A stretch of DNA of 64,000 nucleotides from Botryosphaeria dothidea (GCA_011503125.2 WWBZ02000022.1:2046001-2110000), one strand, 5' to 3'; counted from the stretch's first letter, positions 21,972 through 34,407 are shown. Numbers and translations are program-made. The notes: a model not told the origin generated them from the sequence alone.

Positions 21972-24229
21972 TCATGGTAAGATCATGAAGCTCTTCTTCT
22001 GCAGCACCCTCTCCGGCCACTTCAACACATGACCACCCTGTTGCCTTGCCCACCAGACATCTGCCGCTACGTCCGCTGCGCGGTCGAAGCTCCTCAACCC
22101 GTACCTATCCGCGCACCCTCTCATCCAGTTGGAAATCTCTGAGAAATCATCCTGGTCTTGCGCCTCAACCGCGGCGATGAAGCCCGGCCACAGAACGCTC
22201 GCCGATGCAATGTTCTGGGCAATTTTCTCGCCCTCGAGCGCCAGCAGGTGCGCCTTGATGTTCTTCACCTGATACTGCAACATCAACCGGTTGATGTCGT
22301 GCACTTCGCGGTAGAAATAGATGATGAGGGCTCCGTGGAAGGCTTGCGCGCCATGGTCGCTGTCCGTGCTGGCGCGATCGTCCATCCCTTGCACTTGCCC
22401 TTGCTGCTTGTCCTCGTTCGTCCAACCGCAAAGAAGGTCCTCGACGACTTTGCAGCGCTTATGAAAATCGTCGGAGAAGTTGAGGTTAGGATGCGGAGTT
22501 GCTTTCATCTGGCGCCTTTCGCAACAGAGGTAGGTGACGTGCGACATGAGCACGACGAGAGACTCTGGAATGTTGTAGATGCGTGAAAACAATTGACGAA
22601 CTTCCGGGCCGGAATTTTCGAAAAAGTCGTCGAGTTCACGGGAGTTGGACGGAACGCCGTCCTCCTGTGTTCCGAACCATTTGTGACCGGCGAGGGAAGG
22701 GTACCTGGCTGAGCTGGGTGTGGCAGCACTGCTCTTGAAGAATTGACTGTCTGACGAAAGCGGGTAGACAAAAGTAGCTTCTTCCATAACCCGCAGGTAA
22801 AGAAACATAGTATGTAGCATTTGGACTTTGGGAGAAGGGTTCCTTTTACATATCCCACGAAGGTGTATTAGCCTCTGCGCATCAAGTAGATGTTTCCGAG
22901 CATCAACGAGTTTGCCGTTTGTAACCTACCAGAGATCAGTTTCTTGCATCCGGTAGCCAGGAAGTGATAGAACTTACGCAGGATGTGACCAAGGCAAGCA
23001 ACCCCATAAGAAGAGTCTTGTATTTTGCCTTCTTGGGCCCGACTACTTCATGGCGCAGGCTGATTTGGATATGGGCCATCGCTTTCGCCTGGTAGGTCTC
23101 CGCGATTTTCCACCAGTATCCAGAGCCAGCCTCGGCCCCAGATAATCTGTCCAGGTGGAATGCACTGATGACCATGAGTGAATACAGCAGCGACAGGTTT
23201 GCAGCGCTAGGTTCCGCCCGCAACGTAAGTTGTCCGACGGTCTTCAGAGCTTCAGGGAAGTATAGTGATTGCCATGGAGATTTGTCGTTCGGGTTGTGCG
23301 AGGCTACTTTGACGAAGTCATTCATGAAGTGAGAAAGTAACAGGTGACCTTCTGGCGATATTGGTGAAGAAGAGCCATCCAGGATGCTGAAAGATTGGGG
23401 AGATAGGGGGGAAAGTGAGATATGTGGGTTATTTCCTATGTTCTGCTCTTCGTCGATGATTGCTGAGCCACGGGGGATATGGTCCAGCAGAAGATCATGA
23501 GCGTCGGGAGTGAAAAGATAGGATATTGATGCAAAGTCCTCATCGTTCATATCCGGTATTGTCACGAATTCCTCGGACGCTGAACCTGTGCTAGAGCCCT
23601 CGAGCACACTAGGTGGACTCAAAGAAGACCGCGGTGCCGGTGTTAGTAGAGAGTCTTGAACCATATTTAATTCCGATGGGACCATTGCAGGTTCGATTTC
23701 AGTCGATTGGCGGTTATCTTGGTCCAGCGAAGTGTCCGACTGAGCCTGTGCCTCCTGGCCTGGTCGATAGCTGGTGTTCAGCTGAAACATGGCGAATGGT
23801 CCATCCGTAACGATGTTTTCGCCAGCTTGACATCTTTCTTCCATCTTGGTAATAGTAGATCTGTAGTCTATACCAATTCCTCGCGCAAGTTCTACGCACA
23901 TAGCTTTTCTCTCAGCGTCTTCGGAAGTCAGTCAGCGAGTTCATAGATAAGACAGGGCGACATCGGGCACTACCGGAGAAAAGTAAACGCCTGCACTGTC
24001 TCGAATCCTCAACCTCGCGGGGCGCGGTATCATCGGCGAGGAACGAGCTTGTGAGTCCGAGAGGGTGAGTCCACTGTATCAACGACTTGTAACCTTCACA
24101 ATCGAGTCTGAGACGTTCGCACACACGGCAACTGGGTCGACGCTGATCGCATTTCACATGGCGGCGACGGCAGGTTCGACAGCCACCGAAGCTCCTCGTC
24201 CGATGCGGTTGGCGAGTAGATTTTGACAT
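21972..24229 (-). CDS. Zn2Cys6 fungal-type transcription factor
   Basis: Three exons, 24229-23974, 23918-22978 and 22925-21972, give 716 aa. The binuclear zinc cluster is at the N-terminus: GGCRTCRRRHVKCDQRRPSCRVCERLRLDCEG (written here in words as six cysteines with C-x2-C-x6-C-x5-C-x2-C-x6-C spacing). A serine/proline-rich linker (about residues 130-260) is followed by a 'fungal-specific TF domain 2' type region (SHFMNDFVKVASHNPNDK.. LLYSLMVISAFHL) as in acriflavine-resistance regulator ACR-2/ARCA relatives. The ATG at 24229 is the first in frame, just ahead of the cluster. Its 3' end faces that of the permease at 21758. It may control the neighbouring permease/oxidase/aldolase genes, which is inference from position only. 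Confidence 0.9.
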
Positions 24230-24856
24230 TTGGCGGTGTCTGAAGTTTGGAGTTGGAGGGTGAGTGGAGACGGGCGGACTGATCAATTTCCCCGCGCCCT
24301 ACGGCCGCGATAAGACACGTCCGACGTAGCCCCGACTCGCAAACTAGCCTAGAACAGTTAGAAACGCTACTGTGTCGATCAATCGGGTCACTTCCAGGAA
24401 GTCCATGCCGCACTCCTAACATAGTCAAGACACTTTTTGGACCATCATCTTCTCGCTGATTCAAAAGACCGGGTACACTGACCGACGTATACTAGCAATA
24501 TTTTGTAACTCTTGCATGCCTCGAGAAAAGATCGTATATCCTAGCAAGTATGCTTTACACATCACACGGATCCGTATGCAATCGGAAGCCAAATTTTCGT
24601 CATTATTTTCTCTGCGAGTGCCCCTTTACCGCTGATCAAAAGCTGTGAAGGTAACGAGATCTTGTCTTTCGTGCTTTTCTTTCTTTCTTGTCAAAAGCCA
24701 AGGAAAGTAAAACTCCCAGAATAGCCATTTACATGTACTCAGAAGAAGCCACAAGAGAGAGATGAGTAATGAGATATAATCACAGGGCCCACCTACTTTA
24801 GAATAGAAAAACACGTAGTCATGGCAGTCATCTCACCGGTCAGAAAGTCGGAAAGT
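24230..24856. other. intergenic, AT-rich
   Basis: Promoter of the Zn2Cys6 gene and 3' flank of the phosphoketolase gene. No gene was seen. Confidence 0.5.
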
Positions 24857-27400
24857 CTAATACGGCCACCTCCAAGTCCTCAGATCCTCCGGATCCACAC
24901 CCTCGTGAAACGCAAAGTTCCTCGCGTTGATCTGCTTGTTGAGCAACGACTCCCGCGCCGCAGCGCCTCTGTTTCCAAGACCGGGCATGCGGTCGATAGC
25001 ATCAATGGCAAGGCTGAAGCGATCGGTACCGTTGCGGATAGCCAGTTCGAGCGGCGTGTCAATGTTGCCCTTCTCACGGTATCCGACGACATGAAGATTG
25101 TGCTGACCCTTACGCTTGTATGTCAGGCGGTGGATCAGCCAGGGATAGCTGTGGAAGTTGAAGATGACCGGCTTGTCATCTGTGAAAATTGCCTTGAACT
25201 CGGCGTCCGTGCAGCCATGCGGATGCTCGCCTGCACTGATGAGCTTGAACAAGTCGACGACATTCACGAAGCGAATCTTGATTCCAGGAATGTGCTCACG
25301 AAGGAGAGCAGTGGCGGCAAGAGACTCGTGCGTAGGGACATCGCCACAGCAGGCCATGACAACATCAGGCTCCTCGCCAGCATCTGTGATTCTTGTTAAT
25401 ATCAAATTGACTGATTTTTAAGTAAGGGGTCCCAATACCTGTTGAGGCCCACTCCCAAATTCCAAGACCCTTCGTGCAGTGTGCAATAGCAGATTCCATA
25501 TCTAGATACTGAAGATGGTTCTGCTTGTCGGCAACAATGACGTTAACGTAGTTCGATGAGCGAAGGCAATGATCACCGACGCTCAAGAGGCAGTTCGCAT
25601 CCGGAGGCAAGTAGATTCTCACAACATCAGGACTCTTGTTGGCAACAACATCAAGGAAGCCGGGATCCTGGTGAGTGAAGCCATTGTGATCTTGACGCCA
25701 GACGGTAGCGGTAAGAAGAATGTTCAAGGACGCGATCTTCTGGCGCCATTCAACTTCGCTAGCCTTCTCGATCCACTTGCAGTGCTGGTTGACCATCGAA
25801 TCGATGATGTGGATGAATGGCTCATAACTGTTGATCAAACCGTGGCGACCCGAGAGAATGTAGCCCTCGAGCCAGCCTTCAACAGTGTGTTCACTCAGCA
25901 TCTCCATGACCCTACCACTGTAGGCCAGGTTTCCGCCATCTGCATCCTCATCAAAGTAGTCTGCAAGCCAAACCTTCTTGCCCACATCATAGATGGCGTC
26001 CAGTTTGTTCGATTGCGTCTCATCGGGACCGAAAACCCTGAAGCGCGTCTGGTTGTTTCGTACAATCTCGCGCAAGAAAGTACCGAAGCGGCTCATGGAG
26101 CCATCTTCCGAAACTCCAGCCTTGAGAACGTCGAACTTGAAGCTGCGGAAGTCCGGAACCTTCAACTTGTGCTTCACGAGACCGCCATTGGCAACCGGAT
26201 TGGCTGACATACGCTTGTGGCCTTCGGGAGCAAGTTCACGGAGCTCGGAGATCAACTGGCCGTCCTTGTCGAATAGCTCTTCTGGCTTGTAGCTACGAAG
26301 CCATTCCTCAAGCCTGGCTAGACTTTCAGGATTTCCGTGGACGTCCGTAATGGGAACTTGGTGAGAACGCCAGAAGCCCTCAAGGAAATGGTCGCCAAGC
26401 TTGCGAGGACCAGTCCAGCCCTTGGGTGTGCGAAGAACGATCATGGGCCACCGAGGACGGAAAGCCTTGCCTGTATCGCGTGCTTGCTTCTGGTACTCCT
26501 GAATCTTGACCACACAGGCTTCGAGAGTGGAGGCCATGGCTTGGTGCATGGATTCCATCTCGCTTCCCTCGACGAAGTAGGGTTCCCATCCATAGCCTCG
26601 GAAGAGGGCTTCAAGCTCCCCATGGCTGATACGAGAGAGGATAGTCGGGTTGTTGATCTTGTAGCCGTTCAAGTGGAGCACTGGAAGAACAGCGCCGTCG
26701 TTGATCGGGTTCAAGAATTTGGTGCTGTGCCAACTAGTAGCAAGAGGGCCTGTCTCGGCCTCACCGTCGCCGACCATGGTCAGCGCAATCAGATCCGGGT
26801 GATCAAAAACGGCGCCGAAGGCATGGGAGATAGCATAGCCGAGTTCTCCACCCTCATGGATACTGCCGGGAGTCTCGGGAGTAGCATGGCTTCCAATGCC
26901 ACCGGGGAAGGAAAATTGCTTGAAGAAGCGGCGCAGGCCCTCGACGTCCTCGGAGATGTCGGGGTACGTCTCACTGTACGTGCCCTCCATGTAGGCATTT
27001 GAGAGAACAGCGGGCGCACCGTGGCCGGGACCAGAAATGAAGATTGAATCCAGATCATACTTCTTGATCAAGCGGTTGAAATGGAGATAAGTGAAGCTCT
27101 GGCCGGCGTCTGATCCCCAGTGACCAAGAAGACGCGCCTATTTGGGAGTCACATGTCAGAATAGACTCAACAGGGCACGAATGCGATGTACTGATGTACC
27201 TTGATGTGCGACAGCTTCAATGGCTCTCGGAGAAGTGGGTTCTCCCTCAAGTAGATCATGCCTAGGCAGAGGTACATGGAGGCCTTGAAGTAGGCATCAT
27301 ACTTGCGGACCTCCTCCTGGGAGAGCGGCTTCTCGCTGACAGTCGACCTAGCGACACCGAAAGGAGATAGGCTCGCCGAGACAGTGCCGTCGGAAGGCAT
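24857..27400 (-). CDS. xfp: Phosphoketolase (xylulose 5-phosphate/fructose 6-phosphate)
   Basis: Three exons, 27400-27200, 27137-25439 and 25383-24857, give 808 aa, the usual length. The thiamine diphosphate enzyme motifs are clear: [56 protein letters not shown] (broken here by the residue limit but continuous in the protein), [17 protein letters not shown] near residue 190, [33 protein letters not shown] and [12 protein letters not shown]. It splits xylulose 5-phosphate with phosphate to acetyl phosphate and glyceraldehyde 3-phosphate in the cytosol. The N-terminus starts at the only reasonable [17 protein letters not shown] following. The partner acetate kinase is not in the window. Confidence 0.96.
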
Positions 27401-29593
27401 GGCTGCGGCGAATTGATGTATGGTGAGGTTGATAGAGTTCCGGATGATGAGGGAGAGGAAAGAGACGGAGACAGGGCTACGGTTGATGGCGTCCTTTTAA
27501 ACGGGAGCCGCGACAGTGAAGCAATCGATGATCGCATAGGCGCTGGTGCAGTAAGCAGGATACTACCTTTGGGACCCTTGCCTCCTCACCCCATCGTTCC
27601 ACTACGCCCACGGGGAAGCCGCGCTGGAGCTTTGGAGCATTAGGAAACATCAGACCACCGTCCCGGAGCGAGTCGCGGCGCAAGACCAAACAAGGCAGCG
27701 GCTCTGGCCGGCTGAGCGTGCGATTAGGCGCAGGTGCATCGGAATTGCCTGCTCAATGGCCTAGAGATTTTCACTCGCATCGCGCAGAACTGAGGCACGA
27801 CTGGCAATCAGTGGAGGGAGGAGCTTCCGCCCCGCTAGCATCCCAGCCCACAGTCCGCAGTCCGGCACGCTGCGCACTTCCTCCCCCGCGCCCTCCCGCG
27901 TAGGCCCCGGCGCCGATCTCTGATGGGCCAGGGCCCGGCCATCCTGCCATTATCCGACAGCCCCGTTTCGTCAGCCACGGCACCCGTTGACGGTGGGGCC
28001 TGCGGCGAAGCCTTGGTGCAACACGAGCGCCATCGACCGATCACACGCCTGCTGGAGCCTCCGCGACATCCGTTGTCCAGGCCGGAGGCTGTCAGCCCGA
28101 GCGCCTTTTCCGCGAGCTGTGTATAGATCGGCACGAATACGGCCTGCATTCATCGTTGTCATTGAGCCCTGAGTCAATGATGGATCCTTCAACTTCCCAC
28201 CTTACACTTTCCGCAGTTCCTCGCGAGCAGCTACTGCAAGTCGGTCCCAGAATGTGGATATCCCCAGGCGGTCGGTTTGCCATTCGGATGAGAGGAAAGG
28301 TTCGTGGTACTGCCGAGGGATTACGTGTCCGTTCTACGTTGCTATGTGCCGTTGCTCCAGCGGGATGGTGACCCTGAGCTCTCCTGACAACCTTGATGGA
28401 TGCCATGGAATTGTCTGGGCGAACTTGTGATGGTGGGATGTAGCCACGGCAGCTTCCGATCGTCGGGTCACCCGGTGGCAGGCCGCCTCCAGCCACTGAT
28501 GACAAGACCGTTTTTTTTCGGCCCGGCGCGGCACAAGCACGCCCTCCCGTATTTCTTGGCTGGAGTGCCTGGACAACATCGTCTTTCTGTCGTGACGCTG
28601 TCTGGGAACATATAGAGAAGCAAGTATTTCATACTCGCCCCTACCGACCACAGCAGCTGGCAATCGCAAGTACTCAGTTGAAACCATCCATTCGTGTAAT
28701 TCACGATTTGAATACCTCTATTTTCGATCAAATGAGCTCCGATCAGTCTACTCCGTACACAGAACCGACACCTTCTTAACTCACAGGCAGAGCACTTTTG
28801 GCCGATCGAATAGTGCGTTGCCTCGCTGTTGATCACTTCGATTCCAAATCTCAACCCCAAGGCGCAGGGTAAATTTCCCCACTTCCTTATGATTATCACG
28901 AGCAGTGGATATATGCCTGAGGAGTTGAAGGAGGCACAAGTGGAAGGCATGAAGTCGAAAAAGAGCACGATGCAAGTCTCCGCATTGTTAAATGGACCCC
29001 TGACAGTATGCAGGGCCCGCGTCCGTCTAGCTGGATACCCGCCCTCCACATCGACAGTATGTGCGCCAGGGAATCCACGGCTGTTGGGTCAATTTTGCGC
29101 TAAAGCAGCGCAAGCGCCTGCATTTGGAGATCATGAGATTCTTGCATAGACGCTGGAGAATCCCTGCGTAACATCATTCTTCAGACAGAATCAATTTTCC
29201 ATCTCCTTGTAATTACCGGCAAGAGCCGGTGTTTTCGGTTACATGGTGATCGTGGTCATCGAAAGACACGAAGACCTGCAGCTGAAATATTGACTTGAAA
29301 GGTTAAAAACGCCATTATGTGGAGATGAATAATAGGTCCATCATTGACTGATCGGGGTATAATGTCTCATCTCGTGTCATAGACCTCTTTTGGGGGTGGT
29401 ATGTGACTCCGGTCATACGAGCAGTCCGAAAGGCGGATTCTCCCAAGTTTACTTTTTCCCCGCCCTGATGTACCGAAACGGTTCTTTTTTGAAAACAATT
29501 CCCGAAACGCCGTGTATATGCAATAAAAGTATCCCTTAGAGCGACGGCCGGAGCAACGGATGGCACCAGATGAGGAGGCGCTGCACGCATCCT
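27401..29593. other. 2.2 kb without a supported gene
   Basis: Upstream of the phosphoketolase and downstream of Alb1. Several frames of 60-140 codons exist but start at non-ATG codons or lack any pattern. No tRNA, rRNA or clear repeat was recognised. Confidence 0.4.
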
Positions 29594-30192
29594 TCATTCG
29601 GCCACATCGAGATCGTCGTCCGCCACATCTCTGTCGGCCTGGTCCTGAGGCGCAGATCCAAAGGGATTCCCGGGCTTTCGGCTGACAGCAGCAATGGTTT
29701 CTGCGTTGAGGCTGGCCAGACTTTCGGAACCCTTGGGCGCCACATCCATCTCCGTATCGTCCTCGGTGCTTTCTTGGAGGGCGGCAAAGGCGTTCTTGAC
29801 CTTGGGATCTCCATTAAGAGCCTCCCATTCCTTGCGTCGTTCCTGGACCCTTCTGCCTCTTCTCTTGCTCTCTTCAACCTTTCTCTCATGCTTGTCGTAA
29901 TTCGCATCGGCCTTCTCCATGGCGCGTTCTTGGCGCACACGCTGCTGATGGGTCAAACGCTTCTTCTTCTGCTTCTTGGAAATACCGGCATCTTGAGCGG
30001 AGAGGACGGAGGCAGAGATCTTGAGCTTCGATTTTGGGAGCGAGGAGGCATCGGTGAGGGTCTGCAGTGTCTTGTCTACGGGTTCCTCGGCGCGGCGAGC
30101 GGCGCGGGAGTGCTGCGAGGGCTCTGGTGAGGATCAGCTTAGGCGTTCAGGATTTCCAAGCTCAGGGTGCACTCACGTCTATTTTTTGCCAT
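29594..30192 (-). CDS. alb1: Ribosome biogenesis protein Alb1
   Basis: Two exons, 30192-30177 (16 nt) and 30123-29594, give 181 aa; the 53-nt intron lies after codon five. The start MAKNR with a very short first exon, followed by SQHSRAARRAE, LPKSKLKISASVLSAQDAGISKK and the basic KQKKKRLTHQQRVRQERAMEKAD, matches the Alb1 family. The C-terminus is acidic. In yeast Alb1 binds Arx1 on pre-60S particles and takes part in their nuclear export and maturation. It is divergent from the ubiquitin protease gene with a 373 bp shared promoter. Confidence 0.82.
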
Positions 30193-30565
30193 TTTTGAAG
30201 CGTAGAGTGGCAGTGTGAGAGGGCGCGCGCTGCGAGAGTGTCTGGGCGGGGTTCGAACTTTTTTTGGTGGAGCGCGATCACCGCCAAGAGACTCCGCTGG
30301 CTGTTCCGCAGTTAGCAGTGGCCTAAGCGCGTTGGCGCGCAATCTCCAGCTCGTCGCCCTTCATCTCGCGACAACTTCTCAATCCTCGCAGAATCCATCA
30401 CCTCTTCTCCAGCAAAGCTTGCGCTCACTCCCCTCCTGCCGTCCAGCTCCAGCCTGCTCGATGCGGCTTCCGCGGGAGCGTCCGCCCAGCTTTGACCGCC
30501 ACACCCATCGACTTCGTCCTGGCTGATCCATCACCGAGCCGTCTTCCTACCTTGCACTTCCGACC
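30193..30565. other. divergent promoter, Alb1/ubiquitin protease
   Basis: A 373 bp shared upstream region of two housekeeping genes. It has pyrimidine-rich runs before the protease ATG. A 'GGTTCGAA' next to a T run at 30250-30265 is not part of a tRNA fold. Confidence 0.5.
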
Positions 30566-33292
30566 ATGAGCAACTTCCGCCCCCCTCCCAATCCTTTGAC
30601 TCATGACGACTTCGCCGTATGGGCCGACCATGCCCATGAGGATCCTCGCACCACACCCGCCTCCATGCTCGTGCTACTCGTCTTGGGGCTCATCGCTCTG
30701 CACCGCGTCCTCGGCCACTACGACATTCCACTACGCACTATTCCCGAGCTCTTTTGGAACTGCTTCGTCTACCTGATGCCTGCTTCCCTTGTCTTCGCCA
30801 TCGGCCAGCCCTCCTTCAACCCCGACGCCGCCGCCAGCACCGGCTTACCTGAGGATAAGGAAAAGAAAAAGGCGAACGTCTTTGCTGCCAAGAACGAGGT
30901 CTTGCGCCGCACGTTCGGACTCGACGGGAATGGCCTTCTGAAGGCCATCACCGGGGACAGGTCCCTGCGCGCTGCCGATGCCCTGGCTGGAGGGATGAAG
31001 AACGCCGCACCTGCCGGCCTAGGAAACTGGGACAACTCGTGTTATCAGAATAGTGTCATTCAGGGCCTGGCCTCACTTCCAAGCCTCGAAGGCTTCCTTA
31101 CGAGAAGTACAGAATTGTTCGACGGTCTGGTCAGCGACTCCACCAACGGCGCGCTCCTCGACACCGTCTTGAAGCTGAACAACCCCGACAACCATGGAAG
31201 GTACCTCTGGACCCCTGGAAAGTTGAAAAGCATGAGTAGTTGGCAGCAACAAGACGCACAAGAGTATTTCTCCAAAGTCCTGGATGAGATCGACATGGAG
31301 ATTCGCAAGGCTTTGAAACAAAACCAGAAAGCAACGGGCCTCGAGGAAGTGCCGTCGGGGGAAGAGGAGCGCGAGACCGAATCCGAACAACACCCGGAAT
31401 CACTGCGAAACCCTCTAGAAGGCCTACTGGCTCAACGTGTCGGATGCATGAATTGTGGATTCACCGAAGGCTTATCAATGATCCCGTTCAACTGCCTCAC
31501 TGTCCCTTTACAATCGGCTTGGGGATATGGTTGTGACATCAGCGACTGCCTGAATGAGTATACCAAGCTGGAGCCGATTGAAGGCGTGGAATGCGCAAAG
31601 TGCACTCTTTTGAGGGCGCGCGACTCTCTCGAACGGATTCTCAAGGACCGGGAAGAGGATGAACCAACCGAGGCTACGAAGGCACTGGCTGCGCGGCTGA
31701 GGGCTGTCCAAGAAGCCCTGGAAGATGAGGATTTCGCGGATAGCACTATCATCAAGAAGTGTTCCATACCACGCAAGAACTGGGTCTCGAGCACCAAGTC
31801 CAGGCAGGCCGTTGTCGGCCGCCCTCCCAAGTCTCTTGTAATTCACGTTAACAGGAGTGTATTCGACGAAACGACTGGTGTTCAAAGGAAGAACTACTCC
31901 AATGTCTCCTTCCCGGAACATTTCGATCTTGGACCTTGGGGCCTTGGGTCTGCCAAATATGACAGCAAGGATTTCTCCATCGCCCCGGAATCCTGGTCTA
32001 CAAATCCCTCCGAGTCAATGATTAGCCCGCAGAAGACCCTTGGTATACAGGCCATTCCTTACGAACTCCGCGCCGTGGTCACACATTACGGAAGGCATGA
32101 GAACGGACATTATATCTGCTACCGGAAACACCCCTTCACCGCTGAGGAAACAAAAGCGGAACAGGCTGATGATGTAGATAATGACGATGGGAAGGAAAAT
32201 CCCGAAGTCTGGTGGCGTCTCAGCGATGAAGATGTGTCCAAGGTCTCCAAGGAGGATGTGCTGGCTCAGGGCGGCGTTTTCATGCTCTTCTATGAGGCAA
32301 AAGAACTTCCGCCTCCACCAAGTCCCATCTCGAGCCCGCTTATGAGGCGGAGTTCTACCGCCACTATCCGCGCCGCGGCCCAAATGTCCTCGACCGTGGA
32401 TACTTACGAACCTGTGCAGGAGCAGGAGGATGAAGGGTCTGTTGACAAGACTGACGTCGAGATGGCGGATGTTACAGAGACGCTGCCCGTACCTGAAGAG
32501 GTTTCCCCCGATGCTCCGGTGAATCCACCACGAACTTCTTATCATCGTCCCACCGAATCCATGGAAACTACGCCGCCGAAATCGGATAGTGAAAGCGATT
32601 TCGAACCGATTTCTCCTTCATCCTACAATTCCGAGCTCGAGGATACCGTCGTCCTTCCGCACAAGAGGTATAACCGAGACCGGAATTCCACAATTTCCAA
32701 CGCTTCTTCAGCCAGCTTCAATTACCCGCCAACACCGCTTTCCCCGCTCTCTCTGTCTCCTACCACTTCCGAACAGCCTACTCCTTTTGCGGAAAGCCAT
32801 CCTACATTCCCTACGTTTACCCGACAGGATATGGACACTGAATCGGAGTTCCAGCCCCTCGCATCACCTGGTTTATTTTCTCCCCACAGTCTTGCCACGC
32901 CAATAGTGCAAAGTCCGAATCTAGATCCCATCATCCGCGCTGCTATCGAAGCTTCTGTTCAGGAGGAAGAAGACGAGCCCCGGTGGACGACTAGTCGCAG
33001 CGATTATGCCCCATCCACTGTTGGCGGTACTGATAGTGAATACGCTCCTAGCGCCGGTGGTTACGCCAGTGATATCGAAGGCTCAGCTTTCGGATCTGAA
33101 GCGGGCGATGCGCCGCTGAGTGAGAAGGAAGCGTCACTGTCCGGCTCTCCGGTGCGTGTGAAGAAGGACTTGCAGCCACATCGTCAGAGCTTGACAATGA
33201 GAACCGCTCAGGCGCAGAAAAGCGAGGGGGAAGGAGATGACAACGTGGGATTGGAGGGCAAGCAAGGCCTTAGGATGGTGGCTGCTACATGA
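30566..33292 (+). CDS. Membrane-anchored ubiquitin carboxyl-terminal hydrolase (Ubp1/USP30-like)
   Basis: Intronless, 908 aa. The cysteine box GNWDNSCYQNSVIQGL carries the nucleophile C159, and QQQDAQEYFSKVLDEID follows. Zinc-type cysteines appear in VGCMNCGF and VECAKC. The histidine box ELRAVVTHYGRHENGHYICY contains H515, and VWWRLSDEDV follows. The N-terminus has two hydrophobic segments (about 33-50, SMLVLLVLGLIALHRVL; and 65-82, ELFWNCFVYLMPASLVFAIG), as in yeast Ubp1, which is ER-anchored. The last 280 residues are a disordered S/T/P-rich tail with acidic patches and a possible ubiquitin-interacting-like helix DPIIRAAIEASVQEEEDE. The acceptor gap between catalytic boxes holds a charged insert. 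Confidence 0.93.
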   Translation: MSNFRPPPNPLTHDDFAVWADHAHEDPRTTPASMLVLLVLGLIALHRVLGHYDIPLRTIPELFWNCFVYLMPASLVFAIGQPSFNPDAAASTGLPEDKEKKKANVFAAKNEVLRRTFGLDGNGLLKAITGDRSLRAADALAGGMKNAAPAGLGNWDNSCYQNSVIQGLASLPSLEGFLTRSTELFDGLVSDSTNGALLDTVLKLNNPDNHGRYLWTPGKLKSMSSWQQQDAQEYFSKVLDEIDMEIRKALKQNQKATGLEEVPSGEEERETESEQHPESLRNPLEGLLAQRVGCMNCGFTEGLSMIPFNCLTVPLQSAWGYGCDISDCLNEYTKLEPIEGVECAKCTLLRARDSLERILKDREEDEPTEATKALAARLRAVQEALEDEDFADSTIIKKCSIPRKNWVSSTKSRQAVVGRPPKSLVIHVNRSVFDETTGVQRKNYSNVSFPEHFDLGPWGLGSAKYDSKDFSIAPESWSTNPSESMISPQKTLGIQAIPYELRAVVTHYGRHENGHYICYRKHPFTAEETKAEQADDVDNDDGKENPEVWWRLSDEDVSKVSKEDVLAQGGVFMLFYEAKELPPPPSPISSPLMRRSSTATIRAAAQMSSTVDTYEPVQEQEDEGSVDKTDVEMADVTETLPVPEEVSPDAPVNPPRTSYHRPTESMETTPPKSDSESDFEPISPSSYNSELEDTVVLPHKRYNRDRNSTISNASSASFNYPPTPLSPLSLSPTTSEQPTPFAESHPTFPTFTRQDMDTESEFQPLASPGLFSPHSLATPIVQSPNLDPIIRAAIEASVQEEEDEPRWTTSRSDYAPSTVGGTDSEYAPSAGGYASDIEGSAFGSEAGDAPLSEKEASLSGSPVRVKKDLQPHRQSLTMRTAQAQKSEGEGDDNVGLEGKQGLRMVAAT

Positions 33293-34254
33293 TTTGAGAA
33301 AATCTTGTTCTGGAGCTATTGACTTTTTTGGTGTTTCTTTTCTTTTCTTGGCGAATCTGCAACGGCATTTTCAGATTGATCATTCAAAATCACTTCAGCA
33401 TAATTGGGTCATTGGGAGGAGCATAGCGTCGGCGTCTTTGGGTTTCATGTATTTGCCAGTCTGGGACTTCGTGAGAGCTCCGGTGGTGCTGTACTCTCTT
33501 TTTTGCAATTTTATTGCGTATTTCCTATTATTCGACCTCCAATTTCCGCCGATATGGGTCCATCAAAATATTCGACAACTCTAGTCAATATCTGGCGGAC
33601 TTGTATTCATTTGCAGTTTCATTTTACTTTCATGAAGCAGTGCGGCTGTCATTAACTGAAAGCTGTGCGTTTTGACATGTCGTCAATACGACTGAAGCCT
33701 TTAGAAGCTCACAAGATGGGTGATTAGGGAAGAGAAATTTGAAAAGCGGCCAGTTTTTGGATGATACGACCAGTCGGATGTTTTTTTTTTTGGCATCACA
33801 TGCTTTTGGCCTCCTCCTTCCTAATGCGATCTGTGCCCACCAGCCGCCCCATCCCTTCCCCTTCATCCCTTCTTCTGTCTCGAAAGCACGCGCCTTGCGG
33901 CGCCCACTGTCTTGGTCATTGCCACGAGGTTCCGGGAGATGTGCGCGGGCACGAACCTAGGTTGGGTCAGGGCGTTTATCGGTCATGAAGGTCTCATTGG
34001 AGCATCGATATACTGACTCCACTCACAGAGTGAGTTGCTACGAGCTGTTCTGCCGATCAGTGACATCTAGATGCAATTTCGTCCTTCAGTCCAGCTGTGA
34101 CAGGACTTGGAAAGATAGTAGTATACAAATGTCAGACCCCCATCACTGAGCCGCCAATCAGGTCATGCAGTTAATCGAAAACCCCTGCGCCGATAATAGT
34201 GGATTTTATCACAGAGTGCTTCAACGGATAGTAAGCACCGAATGTGAAATCCCC
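33293..34254. other. intergenic, AT-rich and degenerate
   Basis: 3' flank of the ubiquitin protease, then degenerate sequence leading into the repeat at 34255. A T run lies at 33781-33790. No gene was seen. Confidence 0.45.
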
Positions 34255-34407
34255 AGAGACAAGCCAGAAAAGCAGTATTTATAAGGCCTGCTATGGGGAG
34301 TCGAAGAATTCGTCCGGATGCAAGTGTTACATTTTTCTGGTTACAATGCTATCTGGATGAAGGCTTCCACTCCCCATGGCGCATTTGGCCCTGAACAGCG
34401 GATGCAG
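34255..34407 (+). repeat. dispersed palindromic repeat, copy A
   Basis: Contains ACAAGCCAGAAAA, then GAATTCGTCCGGAT and about 45 nt later ATCTGGATGAAGGC. These two blocks are near-perfect inverted copies of each other. CTTCCACTCCCCATGG and a GATGCAGC end follow. The order and spacing match copies B (35340) and C (52622). Confidence 0.65.

Noticed and set aside
30245..30265. GGTTCGAA next to a T run, resembling a tRNA T-arm and pol III stop
   Set aside because: No matching acceptor, D or anticodon arms can be built around it.
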